Below are positions 42,212-48,992 of a stretch of DNA of 64,000 nucleotides, in pieces. Location: the NCBI RefSeq assembly GCF_023516595.1, contig NZ_JAMGBG010000057.1:28087-92086 (forward strand), written 5' to 3'. This DNA is from Streptomyces neyagawaensis. GTDB lineage: Bacteria > Actinomycetota > Actinomycetes > Streptomycetales > Streptomycetaceae. How positions within the stretch are numbered: position 1 is the stretch's first letter; every line of letters begins with the position of its first letter. The translations under genes were made by a program, and so were the position numbers. Under the pieces are notes generated by a model that saw nothing but the letters and a program-made list of their open reading frames with translations, was not told the DNA's origin and did no database searches.

Positions 42212-43141
42212 GTGAGTGAGACAACGCATGACGGCAGGCTCGCGGTGAGCGACCGCCCGTCGCCCGACGACGGGATCTCCGCGGCGGAACTGGCCGCCAA
42301 GTACGGGCTGTCCGTGAGCGGTGCCCGGCCCGGACTCGCCGAGTACGTCCGCCAGATGTGGGGGCGGCGTCACTTCATCCTCGCCTTCTCCCAGGCGAAG
42401 CTCACCGCGCAGTACAGCCAGGCCAAGCTCGGCCAGCTGTGGCAGGTGGCCACCCCGCTGCTGAACGCGCTGGTGTACTTCCTGATCTTCGGCCTGATCC
42501 TCGACGCCGACCGCGGCATGTCCCGCGAGGTCTACATCCCGTTCCTGGTCACGGGTGTCTTCGTGTTCACCTTCACCCAGAGCTCGGTGATGGCGGGCGT
42601 CCGCGCGATCTCCGGCAACCTGGGCCTGGTGCGCGCGCTGCACTTCCCCCGGGCCTCCCTGCCCATCTCCTTCGCGCTCCAGCAGCTCCAGCAGCTGCTG
42701 TTCTCGATGATCGTGATGTTCGCCGTGGCGATCGGCTTCGGCAGCTACCCGTCGCTGTCCTGGCTGCTGATCCTCCCGGCGCTGGCGCTCCAGTTCTGCT
42801 TCAACACCGGCCTGGCCCTCGTCTTCGCCCGCATGGGAGCCAAGACCCCCGACCTCGCCCAGCTGATGCCGTTCGTGATGCGGACCTGGATGTACGCCTC
42901 CGGCGTCATGTTCTCCATCCCGGTGATGCTCGCCGACCATCCCAAGTGGATCAGCGACGTCCTCCAGTGGAACCCGGCCGCCATCTACATGGACCTCATG
43001 CGCTTCGCGCTCATCGACGGCTACGGCCGCGAGAACCTGCCCCCGCACGTGTGGGCGGTCGCCGGCGGCTGGGCCGTGCTGGTCGCGCTCGGCGGCTTCG
43101 TGTACTTCTGGAAGGCGGAGGAGAGGTACGGCCGTGGCTGA
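42212..43141 (+). CDS. TagG-like ABC-2 transporter permease
   Basis: A 309-residue permease with six membrane segments and an amphipathic N-terminal helix region. Blocks RHFILAFSQAKLTAQYSQAKLGQLWQV and the LNALVYFLIFGLI segment match the polysaccharide and teichoic-acid export permeases (TagG, Wzm, RfbA). GTG 42212 (VSETTHDG) follows GAGGACG at a loose distance. A 96-bp gap separates it from the glycosyltransferase. The ATPase gene overlaps it by 8 bp. It would move a lipid-linked glycan across the membrane. Confidence 0.9.
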   Translation: MSETTHDGRLAVSDRPSPDDGISAAELAAKYGLSVSGARPGLAEYVRQMWGRRHFILAFSQAKLTAQYSQAKLGQLWQVATPLLNALVYFLIFGLILDADRGMSREVYIPFLVTGVFVFTFTQSSVMAGVRAISGNLGLVRALHFPRASLPISFALQQLQQLLFSMIVMFAVAIGFGSYPSLSWLLILPALALQFCFNTGLALVFARMGAKTPDLAQLMPFVMRTWMYASGVMFSIPVMLADHPKWISDVLQWNPAAIYMDLMRFALIDGYGRENLPPHVWAVAGGWAVLVALGGFVYFWKAEERYGRG

Positions 43142-43910
43142 GACCCGCATCCCCACCGTCATCGCGGACGAGCTGCACATCGTCTACCGCGTCAACGGCG
43201 CCAAGACCGGCAAGGGCAGCGCGACGGCCGCCCTGAGCCGGATACTCAAGAGAGGCTCCGACGACGCGGCGCGGGGTGTGCGCAAGGTGCACGCCGTCAA
43301 GGGCGTTTCCTTCATCGCCTACCGGGGCGAGGCCATCGGCCTCATCGGCTCCAACGGCTCCGGCAAGTCCACCCTGCTGCGCGCCATCGCCGGTCTGCTC
43401 CCCGCGGAGAAGGGCAAGGTCTACACCGACGGTCAGCCCTCCCTCCTCGGCGTCAACGCCGCCCTGATGAACGACCTCACGGGCGAACGGAACGTCATAT
43501 TGGGCGGCCTCGCGATGGGCATGTCCCGCGAGCAGATCAAGGCGCGCTACCAGGAGATCGTCGACTTCTCGGGCATCAACGAGAAGGGCGACTTCATCAC
43601 CCTGCCGATGCGCACCTACTCCTCCGGCATGGCGGCGCGACTGCGGTTCTCCATCGCGGCGGCCAAGGACCACGACGTCCTGATGATCGACGAGGCCCTC
43701 GCCACCGGTGACCGCAAGTTCCAGAAGCGTTCCGAGGCCCGCATCCGTGAGCTGCGCAAGGAGGCCGGCACGGTCTTCCTCGTCAGTCACAACAACAAGT
43801 CGATCCGGGACACCTGCGACCGGGTCCTGTGGCTGGAACGCGGTGAGCTGCGCATGGACGGACCGACCGAAGAGGTCCTGAAGGAGTACGAGAAGTTCAC
43901 GGGCAAGTAG
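43134..43910 (+). CDS. TagH/Wzt-like ABC transporter ATP-binding protein
   Basis: A 258-residue ATPase. Walker A is GSNGSGKST, the signature YSSGMAARLRFSIA is the divergent form of polysaccharide exporters in place of LSGGQ, and Walker B is VLMIDEALATGD. The 50 residues before Walker A (IVYRVNGAKTGKGSATAALSR) correspond to the TagH/Wzt N-terminal extension. There is no C-terminal carbohydrate-binding domain. It is the last gene of the operon and is followed by a clear terminator. Confidence 0.93.
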   Translation: MAETRIPTVIADELHIVYRVNGAKTGKGSATAALSRILKRGSDDAARGVRKVHAVKGVSFIAYRGEAIGLIGSNGSGKSTLLRAIAGLLPAEKGKVYTDGQPSLLGVNAALMNDLTGERNVILGGLAMGMSREQIKARYQEIVDFSGINEKGDFITLPMRTYSSGMAARLRFSIAAAKDHDVLMIDEALATGDRKFQKRSEARIRELRKEAGTVFLVSHNNKSIRDTCDRVLWLERGELRMDGPTEEVLKEYEKFTGK

Positions 43911-43921
43911 TCCGCCTCCAC

Positions 43922-43956
43922 CCGGGCCCCGCCGGAACTGCTCCGGTGGGGCCCGG
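43922..43956 (+). terminator. Terminator of the glycan-export operon
   Basis: CGGGCCCCGCCGGA (43923-43936) pairs with TCCGGTGGGGCCCG (43942-43955) around ACTGC; 14 pairs with one G-T. It starts 12 bp after the stop codon and separates this operon from the hopanoid operon. Confidence 0.9.
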
Positions 43957-43990
43957 CGTCTGCGGAGGAGAAGGAGACGCGGCGTTCGCA

Positions 43991-44030
43991 AAGGAACCGC
44001 CAACTCCGGCAAGGAACAGTCAACTCCGGC
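43991..44030. repeat. 20-bp tandem repeat upstream of the hopanoid operon
   Basis: AAGGAACCGCCAACTCCGGC (43991-44010) is followed directly by AAGGAACAGTCAACTCCGGC (44011-44030), 17 of 20 identical. A degenerate copy may precede it at 43971. It lies about 225 bp before the first hopanoid reading frame in a 340-bp gene-free region. About 100 bp downstream CATAAT at 44149-44154 is a plausible -10, but no clear -35 partner was found. A regulator-binding role is inference. Confidence 0.55.
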
Positions 44031-44253
44031 CACCCGTAGCAATCTTGGGGGCAATCGGTGCGTTCTTGTGATGTGCAGGACACCCCGTCGGAGCATGGTG
44101 CGTTGTAGAACGTAAGCTGTACCGGTGCCGAATCGCGGCAAGTGGGTCCATAATGCGCGACACCCGGCATCCGCCGCACACGCTGACGATTGGGCGGCGT
44201 GTCCGAAATAGTGCGTCTTGGGTCGGCAGTGTAGAACGGGAGATGTGACGGCC

Positions 44254-44319
44254 ATGGCTACGGAAACTCCCCAGCTCAACAACGCTTCCGCCGTCCCCGC
44301 GCCGGGTGACGAGCGGTGA
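44254..44319 (+). CDS. Short leader ORF coupled to hpnC
   Basis: A 21-codon frame, MATETPQLNNASAVPAPGDE plus one Arg. It ends in a GTGA overlap with the hpnC start. An in-frame GTG at 44245 gives 24 codons and has GGGAG two bases upstream, which is close; ATG 44254 is then 11 bases from it. The overlap suggests that ribosomes reach hpnC by re-initiation. It could be a genuine peptide or only a translational leader. No homology is recognised. Confidence 0.45.
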   Translation: MATETPQLNNASAVPAPGDER

Positions 44320-45218
44320 CCGAAAGCGGGACGGCGCGCACCGGCGACCCGGAGCGCGACACCCTCGACAAGGCCGCGGCCGAGAACTTCCCCGTCGCGC
44401 CGTTCTTCCTGCCCCGGGCCTGGCGCGACGACCTGATGGCGCTCTACGGCTTCGCTCGCCTCGTCGACGACATCGGCGACGGCGATCTCGCCCCCGGAGG
44501 CGCCGACGCCCGCCTCCTGGACGTCCCCCCGCGGGACGCCGACGACCGTCTCCTCCTCCTCGACGCCTTCGAGGCCGACCTCCGCAAGGTCTTCGACGCC
44601 GTCCCCGGCCACCCCCTGCTCCGCACCCTCCAGCGCACGGTCCGCCGCCACCGCCTCGGCCCCGGCCCCTTCCTCGACCTGATCGCGGCCAACCGCCAGG
44701 ACCAGCTCGTCACGCGCTACGAGACCTACGACGACCTGCTCGCCTACTGCGCGCTGTCCGCGAACCCCGTGGGCCGTCTGGTGCTCGCCGTCACCGGCAC
44801 GACCACCCCCGAGCGGCTCCGCCTGTCCGACGCGATCTGCACCGCGCTGCAGATCGTCGAACACCTCCAGGACGTGGCCGAGGACCTCCGCCGCGACCGC
44901 GTCTACCTGCCCGCCAAGGACATGAAACGTTTCCACGTGCAGGAGGCGGACCTCGCCGCGCCCACCGCGGGCGCGTCGGTGCGCGCCCTGATCGCGTACG
45001 AAGCGGACCGTGCCCGCAAGCTGCTGGACGAGGGCGCCCCGCTGGTGGGGAGTGTCCACGGCAGGCTGAGGCTGCTCCTCGCGGGGTTCGTGGCGGGCGG
45101 CAGGGCGGCCCTCCACGCGATCGCCGCCGCCGAACACGACGTACTTCCCGGCCCACCCAAGCCCGGCAGGCTCCGGTTGCTGCGGGACATGGGCGCGACC
45201 CTGCGAGGAGAGGGGTGA
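44316..45218 (+). CDS. hpnC: Squalene synthase HpnC (hydroxysqualene-forming)
   Basis: A 300-residue member of the squalene/phytoene synthase family. It opens with the HpnC-type ENFPVAPFFLPRAWR, then the first aspartate-rich motif FARLVDDIGD and the second QIVEHLQDVAED. In the HpnCDE pathway HpnD makes presqualene diphosphate, HpnC converts it to hydroxysqualene and HpnE reduces this to squalene. The start is GTG 44316, four bases inside the leader ORF. hpnD follows with a 4-bp overlap. The protein is likely peripheral at the membrane. Confidence 0.94.
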   Translation: MTESGTARTGDPERDTLDKAAAENFPVAPFFLPRAWRDDLMALYGFARLVDDIGDGDLAPGGADARLLDVPPRDADDRLLLLDAFEADLRKVFDAVPGHPLLRTLQRTVRRHRLGPGPFLDLIAANRQDQLVTRYETYDDLLAYCALSANPVGRLVLAVTGTTTPERLRLSDAICTALQIVEHLQDVAEDLRRDRVYLPAKDMKRFHVQEADLAAPTAGASVRALIAYEADRARKLLDEGAPLVGSVHGRLRLLLAGFVAGGRAALHAIAAAEHDVLPGPPKPGRLRLLRDMGATLRGEG

Positions 45219-46165
45219 TCCGGACCGTGGAGTCGGAACCACACATGTCCGCGCCGGTACTCGCCGCCTACAGCTACTGCGAGGCCGTCACCGGACAGCA
45301 GGCCCGTAACTTCGCCTACGGCATCCGGCTGCTGCCGACGCCCAAGCGCCGCGCCATGTCCGCGCTGTACGCCTTCTCGCGGCGCGTCGACGACATCGGC
45401 GACGGCGCCCTCGCGGCCGAGGTCAAGACGGCCCGGCTCGAGGAGACCCGGTCGCTGCTCGCCCGGATCCGCGCGGGCACCGTCGACGAGGACGACACCG
45501 ACCCCGTGGTCGTGGCCCTCGCCCACACCGCGAGCCGCTTCCCCGTCCCGCTCGACGCCCTCGACGAACTCATCGACGGCGTCCTCATGGACGTACGCGG
45601 CGAGACCTACGAGACCTGGGACGACCTGAAGGTCTACTGCCGCTGCGTCGCCGGCGCCATCGGCCGCCTCTCCCTCGGAGTCTTCGGCACCGAACCCGCG
45701 GCACGCGGAGCGGAGCGCGCACCCGAGTACGCCGACACCCTCGGCCTCGCCCTGCAACTCACCAACATCCTCAGGGACGTTCGCGAGGACGCACAGGGCG
45801 GCAGAACCTATCTGCCCGGCGACGACCTCGCGAAGTTCGGCTGCTCGGCGGGGTTCGCCGGGCAGCTCCCGCCGGCCGACTCCGACTTCGCGGGTCTGGT
45901 GCACTTCGAGGTGCGCCGGGCCCGCGCCCTCTTCGCCGAGGGCTACCGCCTGCTGCCGATGCTGGACCGCCGTAGCGGAGCCTGTGTCGCCGCCATGGCG
46001 GGCATCTACCGGCGGCTGCTCGACCGCATCGAGCGCGAGCCGGAGGCCGTGCTGCGCGGCCGGGTCTCGCTGCCCGGACGCGAGAAGGCCTATGTCGCCG
46101 TACGCGGACTGTCCGGTCTCGACACCCGCCATGCGTCCCGGCGCACCGTCAGGAGGCGCGTCTGA
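45215..46165 (+). CDS. hpnD: Presqualene diphosphate synthase HpnD
   Basis: A 316-residue squalene/phytoene synthase family enzyme joining two farnesyl diphosphates into presqualene diphosphate. Motifs are NFAYGIRLLP, YAFSRRVDDIGD (first aspartate-rich motif), RGETYETWDDLKVYCRCVAGAIGRL and TNILRDVREDAQGGRTYLP (second motif). GTG 45215 is used because AGGAG lies upstream and it overlaps hpnC by four bases; ATG 45245 is a ten-codon-shorter alternative. It overlaps the small ORF that follows by one base. Confidence 0.94.
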   Translation: MIRTVESEPHMSAPVLAAYSYCEAVTGQQARNFAYGIRLLPTPKRRAMSALYAFSRRVDDIGDGALAAEVKTARLEETRSLLARIRAGTVDEDDTDPVVVALAHTASRFPVPLDALDELIDGVLMDVRGETYETWDDLKVYCRCVAGAIGRLSLGVFGTEPAARGAERAPEYADTLGLALQLTNILRDVREDAQGGRTYLPGDDLAKFGCSAGFAGQLPPADSDFAGLVHFEVRRARALFAEGYRLLPMLDRRSGACVAAMAGIYRRLLDRIEREPEAVLRGRVSLPGREKAYVAVRGLSGLDTRHASRRTVRRRV

Positions 46166-46305
46166 TGGACAATCTGGACCAACGCGACCCCATCGGGGAC
46201 AAGTGGTACGCAACCCTCCGCGACGCGGGGGCGTCCCTGACTGCGACGGCCTGCCGCGGACCGATCCCTCGCCCCGGCGGACCGGCAGGGGAGGGTGCGC
46301 GATGA
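46165..46305 (+). CDS. DUF6380-type small protein between hpnD and hpnE
   Basis: A 46-residue peptide, MDNLDQRDPIGDKWYATLR then DAGASLTATACRGPIPR and a Gly/Pro-rich end. GGAGG precedes the ATG by eight bases. The ATG overlaps the hpnD stop by one base and the stop overlaps the hpnE start by four (ATGA), filling the 136-bp gap exactly. The GDKxxATLRxxxASLTATACRxP pattern matches what I recall of DUF6380, a short family in Streptomyces. The one cysteine and the lack of a membrane helix give no clear function. It may couple translation of hpnD and hpnE. Confidence 0.75.
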   Translation: MDNLDQRDPIGDKWYATLRDAGASLTATACRGPIPRPGGPAGEGAR

Positions 46306-47729
46306 CCGAAGCGGCACGGCCCGGCGGACCGCCGGGCGAGAACCGTACCGGCCGGCCCGGCAGCACGGCCGTGGTGGTCGGCGGGGGACTGGCGGGCGTC
46401 ACCACCGCCCTCGCCCTCGCCGACGCCGGTGTGCGGGTCACGCTACTGGAAGGACGCCCGCGCCTCGGCGGACTGGCCTTCTCCTTCCAGCGCGGCACCC
46501 TCACCGTCGACAACGGACAGCATGTGTACCTGCGCTGCTGCACCGCCTACCGCTGGTTCCTCGACCGGATCGACGCCGCCGCGCTGGCCCCGCTGCAGAA
46601 CCGTCTCGACGTGCCCGTGCTCGACGCGGCGGGCAGGCCCGGCCGGCGGCTCGGCCGACTGCGGCGCGACGCGCTGCCCGTGCCCCTGCACCTCGGGCGC
46701 AGCCTCGCCACATACCCGCACCTCTCGCTCGCCGAGCGGGCCAAGGTGGGGCGTGCCGCGCTGGCGCTCAAGGCGCTCGACCTCGACGACCCGGCGCTGG
46801 ACGAGCGGGACTTCGCCGGCTGGCTCGCCGCGCACGGCCAGTCCGCGCGTGCCGTCGAGGCGCTGTGGGACCTCGTGGGCGTCGCCACCCTCAACGCGGT
46901 GGCCAGGGACGCCTCCCTCGGGCTCGCCGCGATGGTCTTCAAGACGGGGCTGCTGTCCGACCCCGGCGCGGCCGACATCGGCTGGGCCCACGTCCCGCTG
47001 GGCGAACTCCACGACCGGCTGGCCCGCAAGGCCCTCGACTCGGCGGGCGTCCGCACCGAACTGCGCACCCGCGTCACCGCCGTCCGCGCCGGCGAGGACG
47101 GCGGCTGGCGCGTCGAGGTGCCCGGCGAGAGCCTGGACACCGACGCGGTCGTCCTCGCCGTACCGCAGCGCGAGGCGTACGACCTGCTCCCGCAGGGCGC
47201 GCTCGACCGGCCCGAACGGCTGCTGGAGATCGGCACCGCGCCGATCCTCAACGTCCATGTGGTGTACGACCGGAAGGTGCTGAGCCGCCCGTTCTTCGCG
47301 GCGCTCGGCTCGCCCGTCCAGTGGGTCTTCGACCGGACCGAGGCGTCCGGGCTGAGCGAGGGCCAGTATCTGGCGCTGTCGCAGTCGGCCGCGCACCACG
47401 AGATCGACGAGCCCGTGGCCGTGCTCCGCGAGCGCTATCTGCCCGAGCTGGAGCGGCTCCTGCCCGGCGCGCGCGGCGCGCGGGTGAAGGACTTCTTCGT
47501 GACCCGGGAGCGCACCGCGACGTTCGCTCCCACCCCCGGCGTCGGACGGCTCAGGCCCGGCGCCCGCACCAAGGCACCCGGCCTGTACCTGGCCGGAGCG
47601 TGGACCGCCACCGGGTGGCCCGCGACCATGGAGAGTGCGGTCCGCAGCGGCGTGAGCGCGGCGGACGCCGCGCTCGCCGCCCTGGGCCGGCCCCGGGACC
47701 ACCTCTTCGTCCACGAGGAGGCAGCGTGA
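46302..47729 (+). CDS. hpnE: Hydroxysqualene dehydroxylase HpnE
   Basis: A 475-residue FAD-dependent amine-oxidase/phytoene-desaturase-type protein. The FAD motif AVVVGGGLAGVTTALALADAGVRVTLLEGRPRLGG is at residues about 24-58, with the substrate region DNGQHVYLRCC and the C-terminal FAD block GLYLAGAWTATGWPATMESAVRSG. It reduces hydroxysqualene to squalene in the hopanoid pathway. GGAGGG lies six bases before ATG 46302. The prenyl synthase gene follows with possible overlap. Confidence 0.94.
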   Translation: MTEAARPGGPPGENRTGRPGSTAVVVGGGLAGVTTALALADAGVRVTLLEGRPRLGGLAFSFQRGTLTVDNGQHVYLRCCTAYRWFLDRIDAAALAPLQNRLDVPVLDAAGRPGRRLGRLRRDALPVPLHLGRSLATYPHLSLAERAKVGRAALALKALDLDDPALDERDFAGWLAAHGQSARAVEALWDLVGVATLNAVARDASLGLAAMVFKTGLLSDPGAADIGWAHVPLGELHDRLARKALDSAGVRTELRTRVTAVRAGEDGGWRVEVPGESLDTDAVVLAVPQREAYDLLPQGALDRPERLLEIGTAPILNVHVVYDRKVLSRPFFAALGSPVQWVFDRTEASGLSEGQYLALSQSAAHHEIDEPVAVLRERYLPELERLLPGARGARVKDFFVTRERTATFAPTPGVGRLRPGARTKAPGLYLAGAWTATGWPATMESAVRSGVSAADAALAALGRPRDHLFVHEEAA

Positions 47730-47788
47730 CGCTCGAAGCGCATCCGAACGGTTCCCGCACTCTCGGCACCGCAACTAGAGGAGAGACT

Positions 47789-48856
47789 GTGCCCACTGTG
47801 CCCCCGGCCGCGACGGCAGCCGACGCGGTGGACGTGACCGCGCTCCTGGAGCGCGGGCGGACCCTTGCCACGCCCGTGCTGCGGGCGGCGATCGAGCGGC
47901 TCGCGCCCCCCATGAACACCGTCGCGGCCTATCACTTCGGCTGGATCGACACCCGCGGCAACCCGGCCGCCGGGGACGGCGGCAAGGCCGTACGCCCCGC
48001 GCTGGCCGTCATGTCCGCCGAGGTCACCGGCGCCGCCCCCGAGGTCGGCATCCCCGGCGCGGTCGCGGTGGAGCTGGTGCACAACTTCTCGCTGCTGCAC
48101 GACGACCTGATGGACGGCGACGAACAGCGCCGCCACCGCGACACCGTCTGGAAGGCGTACGACCCCGCCCAGGCCATCCTCGTCGGCGACGCCCTGATGG
48201 TCCTCGCCAACGAGATCCTCCTCGAACTCGGTACCGCCGAGGCGGCCCGTGCCACCCGCCGCGTCACCACCGCGACCCGCGCGCTCATCGACGGACAGGC
48301 CCAGGACATCTCCTACGAGCACCGCGAGCGGGTCACCGTCGAGGAGTGCCTGGAGATGGAGGGCAACAAGACGGGCGCCCTGCTCGCCTGTGCCTGCTCC
48401 ATCGGCGCGGTCCTCGGCGGCGCCGACGACCACACCGCCGACGCGCTGGAGAAGTACGGCTACCACCTGGGGCTCGCCTTCCAGGCCGTCGACGACCTGC
48501 TGGGCATCTGGGGCGACCCGGTCTCCACGGGCAAGCAGACCTGGAGCGACCTGCGCCAGCGCAAGAAGTCCCTGCCCGTGGTGGCCGCGCTCGCGGCGGG
48601 CGGCCCCGCCTCCGAGCAGCTCGGTGAACTCCTCGCCGCCGACGCCAAGAGCAGCGACTTCGCGACCTTCTCCGAGGCGGAGTTCGCCGCCCGCGCCGCC
48701 CTCATCGAGGAGGCCGGCGGCCGGGAGTGGACCGCCGAGGAGGCGCGCCGCCAGCACGCCGTCGCCATCGAGGCACTCGACTCGATCCGGATGCCCGAGC
48801 ACGTACGGGACCAGTTCACGGCCCTCGCCGACTTCGTCGTCGTACGGAAGAGGTGA
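47789..48856 (+). CDS. Polyprenyl synthetase (farnesyl/geranylgeranyl diphosphate synthase-like)
   Basis: A 355-residue trans-prenyltransferase. The first aspartate-rich motif is LLHDDLMDGD and the second AFQAVDDLLGIWGD; GGKAVRPAL binds diphosphate. In this position it most likely supplies the farnesyl diphosphate used by HpnD. GTG 47789 has GAGGAG five bases upstream. A second in-frame GTG at 47726 also has AGGAGG at four bases and overlaps the hpnE stop (GTGA), which would give a 376-residue form. Both starts look usable. Confidence 0.92.
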   Translation: MPTVPPAATAADAVDVTALLERGRTLATPVLRAAIERLAPPMNTVAAYHFGWIDTRGNPAAGDGGKAVRPALAVMSAEVTGAAPEVGIPGAVAVELVHNFSLLHDDLMDGDEQRRHRDTVWKAYDPAQAILVGDALMVLANEILLELGTAEAARATRRVTTATRALIDGQAQDISYEHRERVTVEECLEMEGNKTGALLACACSIGAVLGGADDHTADALEKYGYHLGLAFQAVDDLLGIWGDPVSTGKQTWSDLRQRKKSLPVVAALAAGGPASEQLGELLAADAKSSDFATFSEAEFAARAALIEEAGGREWTAEEARRQHAVAIEALDSIRMPEHVRDQFTALADFVVVRKR

Positions 48857-48992
48857 CCGCCATCGACCGACCGCCGACCGCCATCGGTCGAATAGCCCTC
48901 GCGTAGTCGCCGGCCGGTGCCCGTTCACCGGACACGCACCGGCCGACGGCTGACCCACCGCAGAGATCCGTCCACTGCACGAAGGGGAAGCC

